Below are positions 49,101 through 61,100 of a stretch of 64,000 nucleotides of DNA, piece by piece. The translations under genes and the position numbers were made by a program. The notes below the pieces were generated by a model, which was given only the letters and a program-made list of their open reading frames with translations, did no database searches and was not told the DNA's origin. The DNA is taken from positions 3,469,371 to 3,533,370 of the forward strand of contig JARUPZ010000030.1 of assembly GCA_031213475.1 (NCBI GenBank), read 5' to 3'. Each line of letters opens with the position of its first letter. Position 1 is the stretch's first letter. The stretch is from Nereocystis luetkeana. Taxonomy: Eukaryota; Sar; Phaeophyceae; Laminariales; Laminariaceae.

Positions 49101-52100
49101 CAAATCGTTCCGGGTGAAGACCTGTGGGAGGTGATAGTGTTTTCGAGGTGTTTTTATGAGTGGGCGCGGGAGAGGGTAGTGGTGAAGATTCCACTGTGTC
49201 CCGTAAAAACGTGCGAAAATCGACGAGAATTCAGGACCAGCGAGATGACCATTTTTCGAGTTAGGGTTAGACATCTCAAGCGCAAGCAGTGACAACCCTT
49301 AGTAGTGCACTGGAAGGCAACATTAGGTAGCTTCGGGTAGGTGAGACGGAGCACATATTTCGGGGCTACATTTCAGAGAGGTGAAGCAGGGGTGCTGGAC
49401 TTACATCTACTCGCTGTCGCGGACAACTTAAGTGTGGTGGCTGACTGGACGTCCGGTTATTGGTATGTGCTGGTGCTCTTGTTTCTTGGTTTCCTAGGAC
49501 TCACACTTTCCACGTTGGAGGCAGAGTAAGTGGCGCTTGCTGACGTCATTGCGGAATATTGGTTTGCAAGGAACGCTTCGCGATAAATGTTGCCTGAGGG
49601 CAAACATACCGTGCGATGCGTATTCACGGGCAATCACTGCGCGGTGCAGCTTGCGCAGAACTGTTTCACCAACTAAAATTCAAAGCGCATCGACGTGCGA
49701 CGCCACTTCTTCAGGGAACTCGTTGGAAGGAAAGATACATTGACTATTTACGTACCGTCTAATTTTCAGCATGCGGATTTTCCAAGCAAAGCCATGTCGC
49801 TAGAGCCCCTCGGGTTTCACCGTAGCCTTGCAATTATCTTGAGGTAAATTTAATGTTGGAAACGCTAAACGTGTGCTATTTAGACCAAGCTTGTATTTTT
49901 TTTTTTACACGAGTTTATTTGTTCTGAGCATGATATTGTGCCTTTCGGCAATGAGTGTGAGTTTTTAGATACCCGATCTTGGATTTGTCCGGATCGACTT
50001 TTGTTACCTGGGATTGTTTTGCGTTTTTTCCGGATTGATACTGCTATTCTTTTCGGAATTAGTTTTGGTTTTTCATTCTTGGACATAGTCTGAATGTATG
50101 TGTATGCCCGCTTTTGTCGGGTTTACTGCAGATACGTATGCTGACATATTGACTATTGGTACCTAGGGAGGAATACTATACCTGGTAGTGTAGTACTTTG
50201 CTTCTTATATCTTGAGGTTTTGGTAGTATTTGATGAGATGTATTAGTTATTTGGATTTATTTATTGTACTCTATTTCCGGTCGCCCCGGTGGTTGAAGTG
50301 GTTAACCTCGAATTTTGCTTGTGTTTGAGTCCTGGGTTCGAGTTCCCAGGTGGGTCGGAATTTTTACTTTATTTGCAAAAATAAAAATATAAAGGATTCA
50401 ATTGTTGAGAGCGCCTTGCAGCGTGGGTAGGCACAATTCTATGCGAGTCGACGAAGGAGGAAAAGCCCGAAATCTTCTCTCGATAAAAATGAAGGCACGT
50501 GCCGTAGCGGGAAGGGGGTAGAGGAGCCTGCTATGTGACCCCGGGTCTGAGTTACAAGTTGGAAGGAGAGAGAGCAGAAGATGTCCGAAGGTAACAAATG
50601 GGATGAGCAAAAAAAGAAAAAAACTTTTGTTATACGTAGGGAGCAGATAGGTCATAGCAAAGCTGTACGAACTCAGTGCGCGTGCTTGGGGATCTCTGAT
50701 TGATGGTTGAAGCTCTCGTAGTTAAGAGTACTCTTTAACTTTCGAACCGCTGTCAGGAGATGTTGCACGGGATACACCGAAGACGTTTTTTTTGTGGTTG
50801 GAGAACTGGGGATCTGGGGTCAAACTACTTAACTGCAAATAATATCGTCTGTGGTACATTGGTTGCAGCGTCGGAAAGCCTCAAGATGCGTAGCTGCTAT
50901 TGCTACCGTCTGTGGTTTGATGCTTGGACATTTTGGAAGCCGGTTTCTACATGCGTAGTCGCAGCTGATACCGTGCATGGCTCCGTGGTTGGCTTAAAAG
51001 GATCACAAGGCGTTTCGAACGCTGTACTAAGTACACCTCCTTGCCGAAAAGCCGAGGATTACGTGGGTTATACCAATAGCTGGAGGTAGAACACCGAGGT
51101 CGTCGATTTTTTCGGTTCTTCATTATCGGCCTTCCTTCATTTTTGGTTTTCCGAATTGTTTAGTTTGATTTGGGCTCGACATATTGAGAGGGTTTTATGT
51201 AGTGGTTTATTTTATTTCGCGGTATGATCGTACTTCCTACTGCGCACCTCGACTTCTGCCTGAATACAGTGCTAATGCCCTAGTTTGCATGGCGGTGTGT
51301 GAAACACGTTGGAACGAAAACAAGTATATTGTTGATATTTGATTTGATTTGAGCATCTGGAAACAATATGGACTTGGTGCTGTAACATCAGGGAGATAGG
51401 TATTTGCGTCTATAGCGGGGTTTGGAAGTTATGTGTTTGGATATAAAGCACTACAACTTGTGGTGTCACCACGGGAGGACTTATGTGGTGGATCCTTGTC
51501 GACCTACTACGGTATAGATGTGCCTATCACGACAGTGTGCCGCGACTTAAGATGCTGTCCGTCGTAGTCGTTGGTCATAGTTTGGCCCTTGTTTGATGAG
51601 TTTGAATAAATATGATACATTGTCTTATTGGTGGAACTGTAATTCATCTACGGAGTTTGCAGCGGGATTTAAGTTCTCTGAATGCGATGCATGGTTATAT
51701 GTGGACGCCTTTTGGAGGATCCCAGGATGAGAGGGTGAATGACTCACTACAATGCAATTAGTTCTGGTTCGTTATTCGTTGAGTCGTCTACCTTAAATAT
51801 ATATATATTTCAAAGTCTTTCCTTTATCGCCTTCTGGCGTCCTCGGTTTCCGCCTAACGCTCCTTGGGAGCAAGGCAACGCATCATGCACCTCTGCACCT
51901 AAATGATCCAAGACGTCGCCCGTTACCATGATCTCGTACGGTACGCGCTGCAAAATGCAGACCGAACCTTGCGTTGTGAGTATATGAGTCAGATACCTTC
52001 CTGATACGACTGACCGTAGACAAGGAAGCCCTCGTTCAACAGCGCCTATTATAGGGCACACTGCTGTACGGGCGTACCAGGTAGTCTACCGGAGAGCTTA

Positions 52101-55100
52101 AGCATCAAAACCACATTCTTCTACCTTTGTGCCAGGTGCTGCACTGCTTAATTCCTTCTCCCTCTCAAACGAATCAGGTGAAATACATCCCCGCTCGCCG
52201 GCGTGATGTGCAACCTTATAGAGACGACAACCCCCGAGAACTGTTAGTCCACAAAGGCTTCGAGCAAGACTTTGCGCTTATCGCCGACAAATGTATTCGG
52301 GGCAGCTGCTTCCGTAAAGCGTTGCGCGTCACAAGAACATTCCCCGTCATGTTGTGGTTTATAATCACAAGGATCGATCACTGTCAATCAGGCCAGAGAT
52401 GTTGTCTGTTCTTCTCACAGTGAGCCATCAATGTGGAGAAAACGGACCGCCGATTAGATGTCCACCCTTTGTAACACCCGTAATTTCTCGTTTTCTGATG
52501 AATTGCGGGTGACGCCTGTTTCTAGTAGACGTTTGTGTCGTATTGTCGTACCAGGTATAGCTACAAACCATCGACTCCTACGTAGCGCCAATCGTCGGTC
52601 TCGCTTACCTTTGCAGCTATTGGGATCTTTTTTTCATGGCGTCTTCTTCGATACACATGTCTGTGTTCTTGTGTTCGCGAACGAAGTCAGATTTTTGTTG
52701 CCACTAAGCGCCTGTTTGTTTTTCACCACCTTTCGTGTGCCTCACCACCGGTTCCCAAAAATTCGAAATAGTGTGCGGCGACGACAATCACTGCCCTGAG
52801 GGCATGTGCTGCAAAGGAGACGGAAAATGTTCAGGTCAGTTCTTGGCCTCCAGCACGGTATCAGTGAGGGCTCGTGGTATGAAAACAGCTCCAGCCCCGG
52901 GGTCCGTGTCGTCTTTATACGTAAGCATCCATACTACATAAAATTTCTTCGCGCGAGGCGAAGTATGGGTGCACACGCCCACGATATTCGGCCCTATGTG
53001 CACCACACCAAATGACACCAACGTAACGTCAAGGTTATCCCTCTTGGCGGGGTCGACATCACTCACACCTTTCGAAACTCGTGAGGCAGTAGAGTTTGGT
53101 TTGGTGCTCCCCGATAAAAATGTCATTGACGTGTGGTGGGAAGACGTTGACGCTTCGATCATGTCACAGATAGACATCAACGCTCAAATGGCTGCTTATA
53201 TCGCGCATGCACTTGTTTTCGTCCTTCTCGCCGCCACATCAGCTCGAGCCAAAGCCTCGGTCACGGCCGGTTTTATTACAGCCGACGTATGCGAATGTGC
53301 TTCTGGCGCTACCGCCCCCGATGCGCCCCCCGACAAAGTAAGATGCGGTGAGTAATCTCCGTTAGGCGTCGCATATATGAAGGGCTCCGCTATCCCTTGC
53401 CGCGACCTCGGATGTCTAGTGCTGTGCATGGAACGGCGGATGTTTTGGAACAATGGTTTTATGTGTAGGTACAAGATTTGATCAAATTCATTTTTCAAGC
53501 AGACGTGTGAAAACATAGCTCCTGGGCCATATGCAGGATAACATCCTTTTTGTTGAGTACGTATGGCAGTTCCTTGTTTGACACTATACAGTGCTGCATA
53601 AAGTCTACCAGTCCGCTTGTGGGATTCGTCCCCAAAAATAGCGCAACTCCCAGCCTACTAAAATCGCCCGGCCAACGCCAAGCGCTAGACGGTATAGGTA
53701 CAGCCCCCGTTTAACATGTATTGATATTTGATAACTGTAATGTAAAAGGCGTTGCGCCTCATTGTACTCCTAACTCGAGTCGTCACGTATTAGCAGTTTA
53801 CGCCTCATCGTGCCGTTAAGCTATATATACCTGCTAGATATATTTTAGCTCATGAGTTACGATCAACATGTTTTACTTCTGTGCTCTACCTGGGACGGTA
53901 TAGACGGGATTTGTTACGGACGGCACCATTCACATAGTAAGAGCAGGGAGGGGGGAGACAACCTGGCTTCGAGACCCTGGGGTCCGAGTAGTTTCCGTGT
54001 ACGAAAGACGAGGATTCTGGTTGGGACAAATTCAGGGCCAATACTCATATTGATGTTGTCGAAATGAAACATTCAGATACGGGTGCGAGTTCTCTTCGCC
54101 CGCGCGGCCCTGCTTTGCCGGACACCCTAAAATATTCCCTCAGAGAGGTACACATTCTGTGATCTGCTTTGCGTGAGCCGACCTGTATTCCTACAGTGGT
54201 ATCAGGTGCATATATACCGAGTGCATACTCGTAAGGGCTTTTTCTTGCATGAAATGAATTGACTAGCGGAAAGCGCGAGAGCGTGATTTAGCTACATTCG
54301 ATGAAAATCGACGAGAAGTTGGAATGCTGAACCCTATGCGCGACAAAAAATAAAGGCAAGTACCGGGGGGGAGAAGGGTATACACCTGTGACCACGGCTT
54401 GTCCAGAAGGTCGTCGAGGGTAAAACCTCCTACGAGATAGGCTGGAAAGTGAAAGCTATGATGAATATATATATATATATATACATATACGGTCTAGCAG
54501 CTGTGCCGCCGCGATTCCACTGCCACCACGTCTGCCTAATGCGGTCTGCCACCTATTATCACCAATTTCGTACTTAGGATGTAACGACGACATCCAGTGC
54601 CCGGAAAACAGATGCTGCATGGAGGACGGCAGATGCTCAGGTGCGTGGTATGCGCTTGCACGAAACGTGAACGTAAAGGGTGTGGGGGGGTCGACAGCAG
54701 TGACAGTGCTGCGGCCTGATATACATACCTGCCTGGGCAATGCGAAACGTCTTAGAGTAGGCTGAACGTTTTAACTCAAAACGTTATACTCACTGACAGA
54801 GGTCTTCACACGAAGACCGCGTCAACAGTTGTGTATCAATTTTTTCCCGGGTACAATGCACGGTGTACCTATGGGCATTAACGGCCCAAAAGGCGTAGGT
54901 ATGCCCGAATATTAATACTACAACTACAACTATTCTATACTATACTAACTACTTCAGACTTCCATACCTGCGAGTCAAAAACAGCGTCAAAACAACCGAA
55001 AGGCCAAATAACCAAAATCATCACTATTATTAGTAGGAATAACGTCTCTGTATTTACTGATGTACAGGTATACGTACGGTTGGGGCACGATGAAAAAATT

Positions 55101-58100
55101 ATCTGCATCTAATTGGCATGAAAACTTTCTGATGACTGTCAAAAATGCACTCACGGCAACAGCACAGCCGACTCGTGGCCACAGCAGGAGAAGTCCGCAG
55201 TGACATCACTATTCACATCAATAGGCAGCAACAGGTCTACATACGATTGGGCACATCATGAAACAAATATCTTTGCCTGCCCTGAAAAGTGTTTCTCTAC
55301 GTTTAAATTAATGGCTGCCAAAATCAATATATTCCACTCATGGTTACAGCGGCAGACTCGTGGCAACGGCCGCACAGTGCTACCTACTACCAATGGTACT
55401 CCTACTACTCCTACTACTCCTGCCACTACTACTACTACTACTACTGCCGTAATAGTAGCAGTAGTATTTGATGTAGCAGTATATATAGTTAGAGTAGAAT
55501 GCAGTACGATAGCTGATATAAATGAAATCCTACTGGGAAAAGAGGTAGTCGGGGAGACGGACGAACCAAAATATCTATCCGTCTCGAATCGCGAAGAATA
55601 GTTTTTTTCAGGTTTGGGAGGATACCGTATGACGCCGCCGGCAAGCTCTTGCCCCCTAGAGCATAGATCCTGCTGATTTCATCAAGCCCTCCACGCTGCC
55701 GACATTGCTGCTGTTGAAGGGTGATAGCTGCGCGTTCATACTACACCGAGAAGAGGGTTGTACTTGGGTTGGGGGTTTGGATCGTATAACAAATCATATT
55801 ACGAGTATACTGCTGTACGTCGTAGGTCGGAAATGCTGCTGGCCCATGTACATATTTTGGGAAAAAACGTATTCCACGCTGGTCGTATTTTGGCATAGAT
55901 AGTGTAACATCGATAGGTGTTTTTTTCTCTAATCATATTATAATATTACCGAAATAAAGAGTACATATTCAATTCGTAGTTCTAAATGCGTCTATTACTT
56001 GGTATTTTTAATTATAGTACGACCACGAGTATAGTGAGTCTTCACTACTTCGTAACCGTCGTGCGTACAAGCGCTACACATACATGTATGTCAAGAAACC
56101 CCGCCGCAGACCACCGCTGCTGCTGTGGGTCACCAATGGGAATGGCAATCCACTAGATCTGTCAATTTCGTCACTCCCACTCTTCCAGTATAATTGTACT
56201 TATAATTGTAGACTGTAAAAGAGTCTGGTGCCCCATCACTGCTTTTTAGTAGTATATTAATAGCAGCACGAAAACGTCTAATTCGCATCAACTTAAAGAC
56301 GAAAAGTAGTTCGCTTTGGCTTTTCCGATCATCTGTGTAGTACAGACATGTATGTTCGTCTCTCTCGATCACTTTGTTGACCTCCGATTTAAGAAACAAA
56401 GAGCTGTGGGATCAAAATGCGCCACTCGCTAGCCTGCCTAAAAACAATAACGAACATCACCTCCTCCTGCGAAACTGGGCCACCCTCTCCAATATTATTG
56501 TGTGTGCATCCTGCATTTTTCAAATATCAAGAGCAGAAGAGGCCAATAACACGTACGATAGTGAGACTCACCAACAAACACGTACACGTACTCATGTGCT
56601 GGTACGTCAAGATCTCCTGCAACATTTTTGCAGGGAGTATTTCAAACATTTTTCAGTGTCTTGGTGTGCCTGTCACGTTCAAACTGTCGAGCCGTGCGGG
56701 TTTTTCTTAGAGGCGAGGGGAGACATTCTGCGATATATATACAGATATCGGCAAACAAACGTGCTTTCCCCTAAATATCACCGCCGCATGGACCAGGCAA
56801 ACCACAACCTATTGATGGCTATTGGGGGGTTGGGCGTCCTGCTCCCGCCGTGCTATCGTACTGCTGCACTGGCACATACCCCTTGTTCCGTAGTATAGTA
56901 GCCGTTTTTGCAATGAGGCACGAGCGCGTGAAGCGCGAGACTTTTGTTCTTGGTTTTCCAAGGATAAAAGGCGGACGTTCAGTCTGAGAGCCAAACCCGG
57001 TGCCGTCTGTGCCGGTGCCCACTGGTATCTCTCCACACTTGCACCAACTCTAACTGCGACTTCACGAAACAGAAGCTAACGTAACTGAGAACAGCCCTCG
57101 AATGCATTTAATCGAGGACCACAACAAAAAAGTAATTATAACTCGAAGCATGACAGTCTGTCTCCTGAACGATCAGTTCATGTTTGTTTACAGCTTCTTT
57201 AGAAACAAAACAATTTGCTGGGTTTTTCGGAGTGGTTGTCGGAAGTTAGTTGGGTTGATATCTACGTTCCCCCTGAGGTCAGTGTGTAGGTTTTTCCATC
57301 GCACTGTTTCCAGTTATTTTTGCGCTCGCCGATCGGGCTGATGTCTGACATTTCCAGTTCCTTCGGGCATGTGGAAATAGTTTTCCCTCCCGCAAGCTGC
57401 CTGGGCACTGGGCACAAAAAATGTCACACGTATCAGGTGCCAGCATTATAGCTGCCACCACTGGTCCACTGGCTGCAGTGAACATCTCACATATATATAT
57501 ACGTGTGATGTCCTCCTCTCTTACTGCTACTCGCGGTCAAGTTGCTCGTGTTGCTGCTGCTTTGCTTGGCTTGCGTTCTGAAAGGGTTTCAGTGAGATGT
57601 ATACATCTATTATGGCGTTATTTTAGCGGGATCTAACATACTGGCATAGCTAGATTAGAAATTAACCACTCTTCGATTCTCGGCCTATATTGAAAGATCG
57701 CCCCCCAAAGGTTTTCCAAAAGATTGCAAACTTACAGGGAAATTCAACTCCGCAGTCTCCATGAGTAGGCTTAGCAGTCTGGGAGAAGGGATCTTTAGGG
57801 GTGTGTTTAACTTGAAAAATGTGTAGCGTGGTCTGCACTTACTTCGGAATCGTCGTCCGCATCTTAAATCTGAGAAAGTTCCTGGTTCGATGCAAACTCG
57901 GCGTAGCCTCGTTTATGGCGAGTTTTGGCCCGTTTCGGCTGCGGTTTGGGGTCAGGGTTAGGGTTAGGGCTAGGGTTAGGGTTAGAGTCAGAGGTTGGGC
58001 TGGATCTTCGCCCGTGCTATGATCCCAACAGGAACCATAACATCCGAACAGCCTACCAACCTAAAGATCCCTTCTCCCAGATTGTTAAAGGTCCTCGTCT

Positions 58101-61100
58101 CCATCGTAACTGCTATATTATAGACAAAGACAGAATGTCGAAGGAAAGTAATCCGACCGACTCGTGTAATCGGAGAAATTGGTCGGTCGACCTAAGTAGA
58201 CGCAAAATTATACTACTTTGTTTGGCCGGATGTATATTGTTACGAGTAGATTGAAGACGTATCCATGCATGTAAACACACGTACCTTCTAATCAGACTGC
58301 TGTGTCTATTTTATAAAATGATTATATTTAATGTTTTTAGCACTACTACGCGTTTAGGTTTTGATTTGGTAAGAACGATGGTTCCTATGTTTCGAGTGAA
58401 CCAATGAGGAAGCGGCGGTGGTGCCGCGCTCTTGAAGCAATCAGTGTATGCATTCCGAGCGTTCCCTTGCAGTATGCATTGATCGGTCACACCGAGCACT
58501 ACGTCTTGCAGCATAATATAGCAGGTCCAACCTGCCCTGCACCTCACGTGCCGGCCAGACAGAGGCTTTCATTAATTTTTGTGTTTTTGTGCGCGTTAAC
58601 AGTAAGGTTTGTCAGCACGACGGCGACATTGCTTTTCATGGGCGGACGTTGCAAACAAGCACAGCAAAAACATAATCTTAGGGAGCACGTCGAGAAGGGT
58701 TGGCACTTTGGGAGCGAGGGTCTTTAGCGGTGATTTTGACTTGAAAAGTTCGTAGCGCGCTTTGCACTTCAGAATCGTCGTCCACTACTAAGATTTATGG
58801 CCAGGTTTGGCCCGTTTGGGCTGCGGTTTGAGGTCATTGTTAAGGCTACGGTTAGGGTTAGGGTGAGGGTTAGGGTTCGGGGTTAAGTTGGAGCTTCTTC
58901 CGTACCTTGATCCCAACAGGACACAAAATACCTGAACAGCCTACCAACCTGAATACAATTGTTTCCAGATCGTAATGGGGCCTCATAACGTTAACAACAA
59001 CGTAGAGGATGCTGGTTGTGGCGTCACGGCAAGCGTCATGAGTACCAAAAAAATAAGGCCTGCTCACCACAAGCTATTTCATACCCCCGTACACTCCCTG
59101 GAAGTACGATCGGGGGTGCTGTCGGCCTCCGTTTATCTACAATACGGGCATGCGCGAAGCCGCCGGCACACGAAAGGCATGTTGACAGCAACCGCCACCT
59201 CACCACCAACTTCACGACAACTACGACGACCACAATAACCCCCACCACCACCACCTCAAACCGCCAACACCAGGATCAAGCTTCGCGTCTAGCCCCGTTT
59301 CGCAGTCGACCCCCCCTTCTCTCTTCTTCTGTCGACGCTGGGTGCGTGCGTGTAGGCGGAGAGTTACTGTTCCGATGTTGTAGGTCTAGGTCAGCGACTC
59401 GAAGAGCAGAAATACTTGAATACCAGCACGACGACCACCACCACCCACCTCCTGAACTACCGGCACTCGGCCTCGCGTTTACCACGGTCTCGGGTGGACC
59501 CCCCTTCCATCCCACTTTGACCAACGCCGGGTGCGTGTGGTGGGTACTTGTGGGTGGGGTTACTACTGTTCCGCTGCTCCGTTGATCGCTCGGGCGACTA
59601 CCATTCTGCTGTCCAGCTGCTAGCTTGAAAGACCGGAAGATTATATTTGCTTGGAGTCAATATTAAATTGTGGTCGGACGTCGGCCGGGGGCCTACCACA
59701 AATTCATGTTACAACGATTTCGGAAGAAAACGCTGTTTGGTTTTGTACCCCGGGTTAATTACGGATTGGCGTTCGCTTGTATCATATATGGCAGTTCTGG
59801 AATGCACCTCCACATCACGCAACAGACAGCCCCCAACGTCAACGAAATACAGGCGCGATCGTCGTCGATGGAGGCCTTCGTTTGTCGAGCAAAGTGTAAC
59901 GAGGGTTGACGGCGACACCGTGCGGCGTCCGGTGCTCTGCATCGCTCTCGCACGATATGTGCCATTTCACACAATGTCTTAGATATCTACCCATTACAGA
60001 ATCGGTTAAACTCATCTCTCCCCCCCCCTCCCCCCCCGCTCTGTTCTTACGCTTTAAGCAAGGGATAAGGAGACCGTTTCTCCTGGAGTTATCGCTGATG
60101 ACAAATGCGAGTGCTCGAGCCTTTCGTACGACTCTTCTCGCCAAGTGTGTGGTGAGAGAATTAATCATTTCCTCTCTTAGAAATGTCTGTTTTTAATTGC
60201 ACAGTATGTTACGCAAAATGCCCTCAGCTGCTCTAAAATATATTTGAAACTGTTTGACCATATATATATATATATGTTGATGACTGTAGTTCACTGGGTT
60301 AGGTTCTAATATAACTCGTACCTGTGCTCGGGAACTCTTTGAGTAGTGTTGGGCATCTAGAAGTCCAGATCACCGGTGTGCATGTAACTGACCAACATGG
60401 TGGATGTGGGGAACGCATGTTACGATTTTTATATCGCAAGCACGACGCAGGGCGTAAGGTCTGTCCTGATCGAACGTGACATATCACATGGTGGCATGGT
60501 CGCTGATCTGTTCAGGCTCTACGCGCTGCCTTGAAGATATAACAGTGTATCGAAAGGACAGAGTAGCTTGCACTTGATGCGGGAGAGACATAAAATTGGT
60601 TCCATGCCGTCTTGCTCCAGGTCTATGAATCAGCCGCTGGACTGAGGTTGGGTTTTGGTCGGATATTATTGCCCCTTCCCTCGTACATCGTTTCAGGTTG
60701 CACAAAAACAAAAGATTGCGCAACTGATGCTGGAGAGGTCTGCTCCGAGACCACTCTTACCTGCGTGCTCGTCAAGAGTTCCAGGGCCGCCGGTAGGTTG
60801 TGGTTGATGTAAACGTACGTATGTTTCTCGTCCTTTGCTTGCCCGACCGGAGCCGTAATCGATTGCACATAACCGCGAGGTCATAAATGGGGCAGGTAAC
60901 AATGTTCGAATGCATCTCATACGTTTTGAAAGCAAACGTGACCCCCGTGGTTAGAAAATAGGCACACCCGCTGGAGTGCAAGTACCGCGGGATTATTGTG
61001 TACACCCAAAGCGTGATAGTCGATCGCGTCGATCTCACAGCACTATCCACACCTCGCTTTCTGTTTGTCCTTCGAAATGCGCGGATCAACGGCGGGCTGC

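Larger units (their letters stand above)
47768..52771 (+). other. Long intron B9-A10 (5,004 bases) with retroelement insertion
   Basis: The intron contains an inverted-repeat element (48,317-48,415), a 12-base-arm hairpin (48,891-48,915), a copia relic (49,020-49,830) and a tRNA-like segment (about 50,275-50,365). Two diverged blocks near 48,465-48,500 and 51,857-51,895 are similar in the same orientation and may mark the edges of an insertion. Without these, the intron would be of ordinary length. No A or B module is hidden here on the + strand. Confidence 0.6.
54641..60058 (+). other. Long intron A11-B11 (5,418 bases)
   Basis: This is the longest A-to-B intron. It is filled by tandem duplications (55.06-55.37 kb and 59.24-59.59 kb), a small ACT array and two copies of a TTAGGG-bearing inverted-repeat element. 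A 174-codon frame at 56,374-56,898 has no motif. No missing B or A module could be found. Confidence 0.5.

Noticed and set aside
52969..53355. A new gene starting with a signal peptide before B module 10
   Set aside because: Same artefact: CTT/TTC codons of the acceptor tract read as a hydrophobic core, and the AG is in the standard B-exon place.
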